Shown here in pieces: positions 7,105 through 14,157 of a DNA stretch of 21,713 nucleotides. This DNA comes from Candidatus Pelearchaeum sp. (GTDB lineage Archaea; Thermoproteota; Nitrososphaeria_A; Caldarchaeales; Caldarchaeaceae). How positions within the stretch are numbered: the stretch's first letter is position 1; every line of letters begins with the position of its first letter. A program made the position numbers and the translations under genes. The DNA lies in contig WAQC01000119.1 of the NCBI GenBank assembly GCA_015520425.1, positions 1 through 21,713 on the forward strand, written 5' to 3'. The notes under the pieces are model-generated. The model had not been told where the DNA came from, searched no databases, and was given only the letters and a program-made list of their open reading frames with translations.

Positions 7105-8028
7105 TTATATGCGGCGTAATTTAACACCATCTCCAAAGCCAGACACTATAAGATGATGGTTGGGAAATTTCTCCTTAAGAATCCTGATGACATATTCCAG
7201 CTCATCCTCATAAACCAATGCATGAACAGCTCGCCCAAGCATATTCTGGGCATAGCCTATTACTGGCAGCTTCGCAAATTCCCTAAACATAGCCTTAACA
7301 TCGCTGGTTGCCAGTTCTGTAGCTTCCGCAAACTCACGCGACTTCTGGAGAAAGTTCTCAACCGTAGGGTTATCTAAAATTTCGGAGAGCTTCGCATCAC
7401 CTATCCTCTCTATATGGCGCAACCTCTCAACATCAGCTAATATCTCTGGGGTTTTCAGAGGCCCAGCCACGAGTGCTATGAGCTTGCAGCGGGGCGGTAG
7501 GGGTAAAACGTCTATCAACGCGTTATCGGGAGAGCCTTCACGCAAAACCAAGACTAGGCCGCTTAGCGTAGCTCCTATCTCGCTGTTCAGGCCAGTCTTG
7601 CATCTAAGCTCTATGTAGTGTGTTTGTTTGATTGCTTCGTTCATGGTTATTGGCCTTCCAGCTGCTAGTGAGCCTGCTAGGAGAACGCCCATAGCGCCTG
7701 CCGCGCTTGTGCCAAACCCCGTTCCTATGGGGACACGAATCTCGTGTTTAATGTGGATAGTGCCGCTTACACCTGTTATATGTCTAAGAACTGTAGCCGC
7801 TTCGCGCGATGGTGGAAAGTCAAGTTCCCCGCCATTAACTATTATTCTTGTAACCTCTTCGCTGTTTTCTTCAATTGAAACCCATGTCTCTACCCCGTCT
7901 TCAAATGCGAATCCTCCTCCGCGTGCTCCGATTTGGTCGGGGTTGGTTCTCTGTTTATCGCCGTCTAGTATCTTTGGTGAGAATATGCTGGAGAGCGCCG
8001 CTGGTATGCGTGCGTATGCTCTCCACAT
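7105..8028 (-). CDS. Pantoate kinase (archaeal CoA biosynthesis)
   Basis: This is a GHMP-superfamily kinase of 307 residues. It matches archaeal pantoate kinase, which phosphorylates pantoate so that phosphopantothenate synthetase can join it to beta-alanine. The N-terminal strand ARIPAALSSIFSP and GARGGGFAFEDGVET (34-48) match the start of that family. The glycine/serine-rich phosphate loop PIGTGFGTSAAGAMG is at 100-114. GLNSEIGATLSGLVLVL follows, and the GHMP C-terminal motif is seen in SGFGDGVKL at the end. The ATG at 8028 follows GAAGGAAG. The ECF S-component-like gene ends 13 bases upstream on the same strand, so the two are probably co-transcribed. The phosphopantothenate synthetase partner is not in this window. 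A different GHMP kinase is possible, but the N-terminal region supports pantoate kinase. Confidence 0.82.
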   Translation of the reverse strand: MWRAYARIPAALSSIFSPKILDGDKQRTNPDQIGARGGGFAFEDGVETWVSIEENSEEVTRIIVNGGELDFPPSREAATVLRHITGVSGTIHIKHEIRVPIGTGFGTSAAGAMGVLLAGSLAAGRPITMNEAIKQTHYIELRCKTGLNSEIGATLSGLVLVLREGSPDNALIDVLPLPPRCKLIALVAGPLKTPEILADVERLRHIERIGDAKLSEILDNPTVENFLQKSREFAEATELATSDVKAMFREFAKLPVIGYAQNMLGRAVHALVYEDELEYVIRILKEKFPNHHLIVSGFGDGVKLRRI

Positions 8029-8041
8029 CTTCCTTCGCGCC

Positions 8042-8851
8042 TTAGTCTTGGCGCATCCATGCTGGCATGGCTCTCTTAACGGCCTTCACAAGCGGCGGTA
8101 ATAGGGCTATTAGAAACGGTATCTCGGAGAGGTAAGTCCAGAGGAAGAGTATAAGCGCCGCGTAGAGCGGTGCATTGACTAGCCCGCTTGGGAGTGCTAG
8201 AAACTGGCTATACGCCCATACCCCGACGCCTATTATTGTGCTGCCCACAAGGAGTCCTAGGGATGATGACGCTAGCAGGCGAGCGTTTTCACGACTTATC
8301 GCCGTATAGGCTAGGCCACCGCCTATTGAGAATCCTGCTACCGCCAGTATGAGTAGCGCTCCTATACCGACTGAAGCCCCAGCCACCGCTAGGAAGAACG
8401 TCGCCACCGCTGGCTCTCCAGAAAGTAGGTATGCCGAGACTAGGCTCACCGCCGCTAGTGGGGCTATTAATAGGCCTCCCAGCGTTAGCGATGGGTTCCA
8501 TCTCCTAGCAGCTCTATGCGCTATCCCAAGTATGTAGAAGCCTAGGACGTTGGCTGGCACGCCTACTGTGAGGCTGAGTAGCGCGTTACCGTGTATGAGC
8601 ATGTCGCTTATGAATATGCCTATCCCAGCGCCTACCGCACCTATCTTGGGGGAGAAGAGGACTGTGAAGAGCGCTGGTATGAAGACCACTGGCCAAAACC
8701 TGACAGTGCCAAAGAGGGGGGCGAAGATTCCGAGATACGTGAGATACCCTATCCCCGCATAGAGCGCTGCGTTGAGCGCTATTAGCATGGTCTCAAGAGC
8801 TGCGCTCATGGTTCTTTGTTGCAGTGAGCTTGCCTCCATGCCTGTTCGCAT
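8042..8851 (-). CDS. ECF-transporter S-component-like membrane protein
   Basis: This is an integral membrane protein of 269 residues with about six to seven hydrophobic segments. The N-terminal ETMLIALNAALYAGIGYLTYL, then RFWPVVFIPALFTVLFSPKIGAVGAGIGIFISDML and LTVGVPANVLGFYILG, give the pattern of a substrate-binding S-component. These recruit a shared energising module (two ATPases and EcfT) to import vitamins, metals or nucleosides. No ATPase or EcfT gene is nearby, as expected if the module is shared. The ATG at 8851 or one of the next methionines (residues 5 and 15) could be the start. Thirteen bases separate its stop from pantoate kinase, so import of a CoA precursor such as pantoate or pantothenate is a reasonable guess. 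The aldolase upstream would instead fit a nucleoside. The substrate is unproven. Confidence 0.6.
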   Translation of the reverse strand: MRTGMEASSLQQRTMSAALETMLIALNAALYAGIGYLTYLGIFAPLFGTVRFWPVVFIPALFTVLFSPKIGAVGAGIGIFISDMLIHGNALLSLTVGVPANVLGFYILGIAHRAARRWNPSLTLGGLLIAPLAAVSLVSAYLLSGEPAVATFFLAVAGASVGIGALLILAVAGFSIGGGLAYTAISRENARLLASSSLGLLVGSTIIGVGVWAYSQFLALPSGLVNAPLYAALILFLWTYLSEIPFLIALLPPLVKAVKRAMPAWMRQD

Positions 8852-8902
8852 ATCTCTCAGATTCTACTGATACTATTGCATTATCTCCATAGTCTATATA
8901 GG

Positions 8903-9580
8903 CTAGTGAGAACGAAGCACCTCCTCAGCTATACTAGCGCCGCTGCTGGTTCCTATTCTGTCAGCCCCAGCCTCAACCATGGCAAGAGCGCTCTCCAGCG
9001 TCCTTATACCTCCAGCAGCCTTAACCCGCGCCCTACCAGCTACTACGCTCTTCAGCAGACGCACATCCTCCACAGAAGCCCCAGATGGTCCAAAGCCCGT
9101 GGAGGTCTTCACGAAATCAGCACCAGCCTTCACCACCAGCTCAGCGGCTACACGTTTCTCATCCTCGCTTAGAAGGCCGCACTCAATAATCACCTTCAGC
9201 AGAGCTTTATACCTCTTGCAAACACCAGCAATACTGCGAATTTCCTTCAACACATATCTATAGTTGCCTGACTTCAGGGCTGGTAAGCTTATTACCATGT
9301 CAATCTCGTTGGCGCCGTGTTTAAGTGCCAGCCTCGCTTCATACACCTTCGCCTCCATCAACGTAGCGCCAAGCGGGAAGCCAACTACCGTGCAAACCTT
9401 CACACGGGATGTGCGGAGATACCTAGCCGCTAGAGGGACATAATAGGGGTTAACGCACACAGCTGCAAATCCGTAACGTTTAGCTTCTTCGCATAACCTG
9501 GCTATATCCTCCTTCCGCGCTTCAGGCCTGAGGTTTGTATGGTCTATCAGAGACAAAACCCTACGCGGTTCAACATTCAC
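8903..9580 (-). CDS. deoC: Deoxyribose-phosphate aldolase
   Basis: This is a class I aldolase of 225 residues. It cleaves 2-deoxyribose 5-phosphate to glyceraldehyde 3-phosphate and acetaldehyde during deoxynucleoside breakdown, or runs in reverse. All key positions are present. The Schiff-base lysine is K158 in FVKTSTGFGPSGA. The second active-site lysine is K187 in VKAAGGIRT, and D94 lies in NEIDMV. VVGFPLGA (65-72) and GADRIGTSSG (205-214) complete the phosphate and barrel motifs. The length is normal for archaeal DeoC. The start is a GTG at 9580 without a clear SD. It sits 45 bases after an unknown small exported protein and 51 bases before the S-component gene on the same strand. No phosphopentomutase or nucleoside phosphorylase is nearby. 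Confidence 0.95.
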   Translation of the reverse strand: MNVEPRRVLSLIDHTNLRPEARKEDIARLCEEAKRYGFAAVCVNPYYVPLAARYLRTSRVKVCTVVGFPLGATLMEAKVYEARLALKHGANEIDMVISLPALKSGNYRYVLKEIRSIAGVCKRYKALLKVIIECGLLSEDEKRVAAELVVKAGADFVKTSTGFGPSGASVEDVRLLKSVVAGRARVKAAGGIRTLESALAMVEAGADRIGTSSGASIAEEVLRSH

Positions 9581-9625
9581 AGCACTAGATTATGGAGGAA
9601 CTCCATGAAAAGCCTTACTCTTCTC

Positions 9626-10015
9626 CTATTGTATTGGATGAAACTCCTCACGTACTCCGTCATATTCATAGACTATGCGCGTCGCCTGGCCATCAAACTG
9701 AAAACCATAATCGTATAGGAAGTAAGAGCGTGCCCCAACCCTGCTTACTATTATCTCCTCGGTGTGAAAGACCTCCTCGCCGCGTAGCCATTTAATCCGT
9801 ATAGTTATGTTGTTTATCTCTTCGTTTGAGTAGTTTATTACGAAAACCCGAACTATCCTAGCATCTGGAAGGTTATCACGCGGAAAATAAAGCTCAGTTA
9901 TCTTAACCTCATAATCACGTCCAGCTACATTATTTTCTATTAGTAGCTGTGTTGCTAGATATATGTTAAGAACTAGCGAAACGGCCAGCCCTATTAGTAG
10001 TATTCTAGTCCGCAT
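9626..10015 (-). CDS. Small exported or membrane-anchored protein of unknown function
   Basis: I do not recognise this 129-residue protein. MRTR is followed by a hydrophobic stretch (residues 5-24), which looks like an uncleaved signal anchor. The remaining 100 residues alternate hydrophobic and polar residues in a pattern of beta strands (VKITELYF, ARIVRVFVINY, ITIRIKWLRGEEVFHTEEIIV, ARSYFLYDYGFQF, ATRIVYEY). This suggests a compact immunoglobulin-like or beta-sandwich domain outside the membrane. There are no cysteines or catalytic-looking motifs. It starts with an ATG at 10015, 28 bases after the end of the next small membrane protein gene, and is likely in the same transcript. With its two upstream neighbours it forms a run of three small envelope proteins between the oxidoreductase and deoC. 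Confidence 0.65.
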   Translation of the reverse strand: MRTRILLIGLAVSLVLNIYLATQLLIENNVAGRDYEVKITELYFPRDNLPDARIVRVFVINYSNEEINNITIRIKWLRGEEVFHTEEIIVSRVGARSYFLYDYGFQFDGQATRIVYEYDGVREEFHPIQ

Positions 10016-10043
10016 ACTTGCTTCACGAGGTTTTACAGCATTG

Positions 10044-10550
10044 CTAAATAGGTTGGCCTGAGGTGCCTATTGCTTTTCTAAGAATGTCTAAGCTTACTGG
10101 CTTATCTTTGGCGCTTACAGCGAGCAAACGGCCTTGATGGTCTAATAGGACTAGCACTCTCTCGCCAATCTCGCGGCGACGCTTATCAAAGTATCTCACA
10201 TTCGTCTTATCGTCGCAGAGTATATTAACGTCATAAATCCTGTATATGAGAGACGCTGTCGGCGCGTAGGGTATCCTTAAGTCTGTCCTATATTTCATCT
10301 CACGCGACTCTACTACAATACCCATAACGAGTCGTCTTCGTCTTCTCCTGTTCTCTATTCTAAACATTAGAAACGTGAAGGCAGAGGCGGTGGCTAGAAC
10401 TATAGCTATGAGCAGCGGCTCATGCTCTAGGAATAGAAGAGCCAACGTAACACCCCAGAGTATGACATTAACCTCTATCAAGAAAACCCGTACTAGCCTA
10501 TCGTTTTTGACGATTTCCTCAAAGCTTAGTGGCTGCTGGTTCGGCTCCAA
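10044..10550 (-). CDS. Two-helix membrane protein with a basic linker and cytosolic domain, unknown function
   Basis: I do not recognise this 168-residue protein. Residues about 20-40 and 45-66 are hydrophobic and form a helical hairpin. A strongly basic run (ENRRRRRRL, about 66-74) should sit on the cytosolic face. The C-terminal 90 residues (GIVVESREMKYRTDLRIPYA..., YDVNILCDDKTNVRYFDKRRREIGERVLVLLDHQGRLLAVSAK) look like a small beta-rich cytosolic domain. KRRREIGERVLVLLD-QGRLLAV resembles the edge of a SHS2/OB or NfeD-like fold, but this is a guess. The start is a TTG at 10550, preceded by AAGG. The stop lies 28 bases before the next small exported protein gene. Confidence 0.6.
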   Translation of the reverse strand: MEPNQQPLSFEEIVKNDRLVRVFLIEVNVILWGVTLALLFLEHEPLLIAIVLATASAFTFLMFRIENRRRRRRLVMGIVVESREMKYRTDLRIPYAPTASLIYRIYDVNILCDDKTNVRYFDKRRREIGERVLVLLDHQGRLLAVSAKDKPVSLDILRKAIGTSGQPI

Positions 10551-10601
10551 ACCTTGTCTAGGCTTATCTGTGAGAAGTGGTACAAAAGCTTTGAACTCTC
10601 C

Positions 10602-10802
10602 TTATGCCTTGATGCTGCGTTTCATGTATGTTATGGCTGTGAAGACCATCCAGAGTAGTGCTAGAAGGAGCCAGAGGATTATGTATAGTGGCTCGGTAAG
10701 CCCAAGCACGTAGAGCGCGGCAAGTATGGCTATGGGTAGTGCTGTCATCAGCAGCGCTAGGAGTGTAGATGCCAGGAAGAGACGCTTAACCTTCTCCGAC
10801 AC
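10602..10802 (-). CDS. Small two-helix membrane protein, unknown function
   Basis: This 66-residue protein has two hydrophobic helices (about residues 8-32 and 38-58) joined by a short LGLTEP turn. The ends are basic (SEKVKR at the start, MKRSIKA at the end), so both termini probably face the cytosol. The GTG start at 10802 lies 12 bases after the oxidoreductase stop and is preceded by GTGAGAA. Codon use and position in the operon support it as a real gene. No function can be assigned. The close packing with the oxidoreductase hints at a membrane partner for that flavoenzyme, but this is only positional. Confidence 0.55.
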   Translation of the reverse strand: MSEKVKRLFLASTLLALLMTALPIAILAALYVLGLTEPLYIILWLLLALLWMVFTAITYMKRSIKA

Positions 10803-10814
10803 TTCTCACAGCCC

Positions 10815-11996
10815 TTAGGATATAACGCCATATTGATAAGATGTGCCTATCAGCCTGCCTTCCGCGAATCTCCGCTCGCTAAAGAAATCAGGGTTAACCA
10901 CGTCGCTCTTTCCATCGCGGAGTATAAGGTCGCTGACAAGCATTCCAAAGGCTGGACAAAGCTTAAACCCATGGCCGCTCATGCCTACAGCGTTGTAAAG
11001 GTTCTCAAACTTGGAAGACCTCCCAATTATGGGATGCCAGTCAGGGGTTATGTCGTATAGCCCTATCCATCCTCCTGCTGCTTCTGCCTTCACCATACAT
11101 GGAAAGCGCCGCGAGATTAGCTCGCCATAGCTCATGAACGTATCCATGCTGACGCGCTCATCCAAGTTAAAGGCCGTAGGCTCCCTCTCCCTACGCGAGA
11201 GGTCTGGGTTTATGCTACCCATATACGTCTGAGTATCTCCAAATGGGCGCATGTAATAGTTATTCGGCAAATCCGCAAATACTATATGCTCCCCCCTAAA
11301 CTCTTCAGGCCTCTTCCAAACCGCTATCTCCTCCTTCACCACCTCAACAGGAAGATTCAAACCAAGCTCGGCAGTGACCTGGTTGCTCCATACTCCAGAA
11401 GCATTAACAATAACATCAGCTTCAAAAATCTCCTTATCGGTTAGCACAGCCTTAATCCTGTTTCCATCAACTCTGAAACCCTTTACCTCCGTCTTCGTCT
11501 TTATTATACAGCCATTACGGGCCGCTGCCTCCGCGAATGTCTGTGCTGTCATGACGGGGTCTGCATAGCCTGATTCAGGCTCATAGGCCGCTCCAGCAAG
11601 CCCGTCGGTATCTATCTGGGGCTGTATCTCCCTAAGTTCCTCTGGGGTGATGAGCCGTGTGTTTATCCCCAGTGACCGCTGCATCTCTACATTCTTCCTA
11701 AGCCCTTCCAAGTCTTCTTGGCCTGCAGCTATTGCGAAGCCACAGGCCCGAAAGCCTGAGGGGCCTCCTATCTTGCGCTCCATTTCGCGTAGAACCTCCC
11801 AGCTAATGAGCGCCATACGCGCTACTTCTGGCGTGCTATAATGTAGCCTTACGACAGCCGTTGACCTGCCTGTCTGTCCCCACGCGACGTATTGTCTCTC
11901 TAACAAGGCAACACGCCCCGCGCCTCGTTCAGAGAGGTAGTAAGCTATGCTGGTTCCAGTGGAGCCTCCCCCTATAACCAAGACGTCAACCTTCAT
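10815..11996 (-). CDS. FAD-dependent amine/imino-acid oxidoreductase (DAO family, sarcosine-oxidase-beta-like)
   Basis: This is a flavoprotein of 393 residues. The ADP-binding Rossmann motif VLVIGGGSTGTSIAYYLSERG is at residues 5-25, ending in LLER for the ribose contact. TGRSTAVVRLHYSTPEVARMA is the second FAD motif region of the DAO family. INASGVWS-type (VNASGVWSNQV) and YITPDWHPIIG-type (YDITPDWHPIIGR) blocks match sarcosine and dimethylglycine oxidases, glycine oxidase and archaeal proline dehydrogenase beta. The C-terminal MSGHGFKLCPAFGMLVSDL is the flavin-proximal segment. Likely substrates are secondary amines such as sarcosine, proline, glycine or a polyamine. The sequence cannot choose. 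The start at 11996 (MKVDVLVIGGG) is preferred over longer in-frame starts that add 25 unconserved residues. It is 35 bases after the DUF35 gene and 12 bases before a small membrane protein. Confidence 0.85.
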   Translation of the reverse strand: MKVDVLVIGGGSTGTSIAYYLSERGAGRVALLERQYVAWGQTGRSTAVVRLHYSTPEVARMALISWEVLREMERKIGGPSGFRACGFAIAAGQEDLEGLRKNVEMQRSLGINTRLITPEELREIQPQIDTDGLAGAAYEPESGYADPVMTAQTFAEAAARNGCIIKTKTEVKGFRVDGNRIKAVLTDKEIFEADVIVNASGVWSNQVTAELGLNLPVEVVKEEIAVWKRPEEFRGEHIVFADLPNNYYMRPFGDTQTYMGSINPDLSRREREPTAFNLDERVSMDTFMSYGELISRRFPCMVKAEAAGGWIGLYDITPDWHPIIGRSSKFENLYNAVGMSGHGFKLCPAFGMLVSDLILRDGKSDVVNPDFFSERRFAEGRLIGTSYQYGVIS

Positions 11997-12031
11997 GCGT
12001 AGTGTTAGGGTTAAAGCCTTGTGATAAGTGT

Positions 12032-12403
12032 TCAGCGCTTTTGCTTGGTAAGTCTGAAGAAATACCAACACCTGGGAGGGTTTTCGCCAGCTCTCTTCTC
12101 TATCACGACCTCTACCTCATCTCCTATCTCTATATCCTCATAACGCGCATTCCTAACTACTCCTGGGAGTCGTGCCTCTCCCAACTCTGCTATAGCTACA
12201 ACATACGGCGTCTCCGCCTTTGATGATACATGAATCTCCGAATATGTGATTATCCTCCCCCTATGGGGAAGCTCCATATAGCCTGTCTCTGCCCCGCATT
12301 CTGGGCAACGCTGCCTAGGAGGAAGACTACACGAACCACACTTACTACATCTAGACGCTAGTATCCTGCCTTCACAAAGCGCCGCGAGAAACTCTGAGCT
12401 CAT
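12032..12403 (-). CDS. DUF35 zinc-ribbon/OB-fold partner of thiolase
   Basis: This 123-residue protein has a rubredoxin-like zinc ribbon with CSKCG at residues 19-23 and CPECG at 34-38, followed by an OB-fold (GRIITYSEIHVSSKAETPYVVAIAELGE...). In archaea such proteins bridge acetoacetyl-CoA thiolase and HMG-CoA synthase and pass the CoA intermediate between active sites. DUF35 proteins also partner SCP-x-type thiolases without the synthase. Its ATG overlaps the thiolase TGA in the classic ATGA arrangement (12400-12403), so translation is coupled and a physical complex is expected. No HMG-CoA synthase gene lies beside it here. The partner may therefore act in degradative thiolysis, or the synthase is elsewhere. 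Confidence 0.9.
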   Translation of the reverse strand: MSSEFLAALCEGRILASRCSKCGSCSLPPRQRCPECGAETGYMELPHRGRIITYSEIHVSSKAETPYVVAIAELGEARLPGVVRNARYEDIEIGDEVEVVIEKRAGENPPRCWYFFRLTKQKR

Positions 12404-13557
12404 ACCGCCAACACATGGACTACGGCGGTAGAGTTTACGCCCCCCTCATTAACCGCTATCGCTCTATCAGCATCTACCTGCCGTTTCCCCGCCTGCTTGG
12501 TGAGCTGCTGGTATATCTCGTAGATTTGTGCTAGGCCTGTAGCTCCTACTGGGTGGCCGCGAGCCTTAAGCCCGCCGCTGGTGTTGACTGATATCCTGCC
12601 GCCTCTTTGGGTCTCTCCCTCACGCGCAAGAAGATAACCACGGCCCCGTGGTGCGAATCCCAGAGCTTCGTAAAGGAGTATCTCGTTTATCGTGAAGCAG
12701 TCATGAACCTCGGCAAGCTGTATATCGCTTGGTTTTAGTCGTGCTTGTTTGTAAGCCTTCTCTGCCGCTGAATGGACTGCGCGGGGCCATGTTAGGTCGC
12801 GTCGCTGTGATATGCTGAGGGTGTCTGATGATACTGTTGAGGCAAGTATTCTAACGGGAGTATCAGTATATCGCCGCGCAACATCCTCTGAAGCAACTAC
12901 CACAACCGCAGCGCCATCGCTTATGGGTGCTGAATCAAGAAGTTTGAGAGGACGCGCTACGGGCCTGCTATTCATACACTCCTCCACAGTTATCCTTCTC
13001 TGTATATGCGCTTTGGGATTATAGAGAGCGTTTTCATGATTCTTCACAGCTACAAGACATAGGTCCTCTTCTCTTGCTCCGAAATCATGCATATATCGCC
13101 TAGCAAGCATGGCATATTGAGCTGGGATTGTTATGTTGTTTAGCTGGTCTAGGTAATAGTCGCTTGCGCTCATCAGGGAGTCTGTAACCTCCTCCGTGTT
13201 TTTGGCGGTCATCTTCTCCAGACCAACTGCCATAGCTACTTTATGCAGCCCTGACCTTACAGCCATGTACGCCGTGTGTAAAGCTAAAGCACCAGCCGCC
13301 GCGCATGCCTCTACGCGGTAAGCTTCGCGCATGAGGAGGCCAGCCCTCTCAGCGATCAGCGCCCCATACATTATTTGATGCTCATAGCGCTCAGACTGGA
13401 CTCCCACATAAATCGCTTCAATATCGCGCGGTTCTATAATGTTGGCAACCTCGTTAAACGCCTCAACAAAAAGCGCTACCCCATCTTCTCCGCGCTTCCC
13501 TATTTTTGACATGCCTGCTGCAACTATGTAGCACAAGCTAGCGTCGCGGTTTTCCAA
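12400..13557 (-). CDS. Archaeal SCP-x-type thiolase (acyl-CoA C-acyltransferase)
   Basis: This thiolase-fold enzyme of 385 residues should condense or cleave 3-ketoacyl-CoA. EVHDCFTINE (283-292) and KARGHPVGATG (331-341) hold the catalytic histidines and asparagine-region loops, and GLEKMT (112-117) is also conserved. In place of the usual E-A-A-C-A-S-G nucleophile loop, the sequence reads RVEACAAAGALAL (81-93). Aligned without gaps to relatives, the expected Cys position holds Ala85 and the only cysteine is one residue earlier (Cys84). The C-terminal NEGGVNSTAVVHV follows the archaeal pattern, which lacks the second active-site cysteine of bacterial thiolases. The start is a TTG at 13557, with another TTG at 13536 possible. 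It is probably the first gene of the long minus-strand run. A TATA-like TTATAA lies at about 13612-13621. Confidence 0.88.
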   Translation of the reverse strand: MENRDASLCYIVAAGMSKIGKRGEDGVALFVEAFNEVANIIEPRDIEAIYVGVQSERYEHQIMYGALIAERAGLLMREAYRVEACAAAGALALHTAYMAVRSGLHKVAMAVGLEKMTAKNTEEVTDSLMSASDYYLDQLNNITIPAQYAMLARRYMHDFGAREEDLCLVAVKNHENALYNPKAHIQRRITVEECMNSRPVARPLKLLDSAPISDGAAVVVVASEDVARRYTDTPVRILASTVSSDTLSISQRRDLTWPRAVHSAAEKAYKQARLKPSDIQLAEVHDCFTINEILLYEALGFAPRGRGYLLAREGETQRGGRISVNTSGGLKARGHPVGATGLAQIYEIYQQLTKQAGKRQVDADRAIAVNEGGVNSTAVVHVLAV

Positions 13558-13643
13558 CAGTCATATAATGGTTTTAGCTAGAATGTTGTATCTTCTTGCA
13601 CGGATATGATTGTGTTATAATACTGCGAAAATATCTCAATCAA

Positions 13644-13997
13644 TCATCCGCAGGGAAATTCAAACCCAATCCTATAGAGATTCCCCATATACCTTATGGT
13701 GGCTGCCTGCTCGCTCAAATCAATACGGCATTTCTCCTCTATCAGCTTGATGAGTTTAGCCGACCTCTCTTTATCCAGTGTAAATACTGCTGGCTTAACA
13801 AATAGGTAATAGTAATCGCGTGGAAATCTCTTTAGTGCCTCTTCAAGCTCGTGGTCGGCTACTGGAAATGCGTCTATCAACTCGGTAAAGTCGTCCAGCT
13901 CTTCCTTATTCAGTTCGCAGCATGGCTCGCCTTCTAGGATGCGTACAATCTTAAACCTAATTGTCGCGGGGGATGCGGATAAGTATGAGAAGTCCAT
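13644..13997 (-). CDS. Unknown 117-residue protein downstream of ATPase subunit D
   Basis: I do not recognise this protein. From the ATG at 13997 it begins MDFSYLSASPATIRFKIVRIL. It contains an acidic helical middle (NKEELDDFTELIDAFPVADHELEEALKRF), then aromatic strand-like segments (DYYYLFVKPAVFTL) and a final helix and strand ending YRIGFEFPCG. No membrane segment or signal is visible. The pair of cysteines in EGEPCCELN might bind metal or form a disulfide. A longer reading from 14093 adds 32 residues that overlap the coiled-coil ORF in another frame and lack a conserved look. The PATIRFKIVRIL start resembles small archaeal 'DNA replication GINS-like' or Zn-ribbon-adjacent proteins only vaguely, so no function is given. 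Confidence 0.6.
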   Translation of the reverse strand: MDFSYLSASPATIRFKIVRILEGEPCCELNKEELDDFTELIDAFPVADHELEEALKRFPRDYYYLFVKPAVFTLDKERSAKLIKLIEEKCRIDLSEQAATIRYMGNLYRIGFEFPCG

Positions 13998-14033
13998 AAC
14001 TATATTACGGGTTTGGCGCGATAAAAAGCTAAA

Positions 14034-14062
14034 GCTATTTTGTGCGTATGCTATTTTGTGCG
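14034..14062. repeat. 13-base direct repeat with 16-base period
   Basis: GCTATTTTGTGCG occurs at 14034-14046 and again at 14050-14062, separated by TAT. It looks like a small tandem duplication at the 3' end of the coiled-coil ORF. Because the period is not a multiple of three, it moves that ORF to a new stop codon. Confidence 0.8.
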
Positions 14063-14157
14063 GCTTTCTCCAGTTCTGCCTTAAGTTCCTCAACCTTCTT
14101 CTCTACACGCTCTCTCAGCTCATTAAACCGCTTACGTATTAGCTCTTCATGCTCCAA
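14035..14157 (-). CDS. Possible 40-residue coiled-coil protein overlapping atpD
   Basis: A TTG at 14157 opens a 40-codon frame that overlaps the last 11 bases of the ATPase D gene. The protein is almost entirely charged helix: EHEELIRKRFNELRERVEKK continues with VEELKAELEKAAQ. Leu/Val/Phe recur at a and d positions of a heptad, a strong sign of selection for a coiled coil. TGA occurs two codons before the TTG, so no longer version exists in this frame. It resembles in character, though not in length (about 100 residues), the peripheral-stalk subunits of A-type ATPases. The end of the frame is formed by a 13-base direct repeat (14034-14046 and 14050-14062), so its last residues may be a recent extension. 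It could also be chance. Confidence 0.4.
   Translation of the reverse strand: MEHEELIRKRFNELRERVEKKVEELKAELEKAAQNSIRTK

Noticed and set aside
12630..12650. GTGCGAATCCC resembling a tRNA T-loop
   Set aside because: It lies inside the thiolase gene, with no acceptor stem or anticodon arm around it. No tRNA was found elsewhere in the window.
13558..13643. Possible small gene between the thiolase and the 117-residue protein
   Set aside because: Short AT-rich gap with TATA-like elements only; no frame with an SD.
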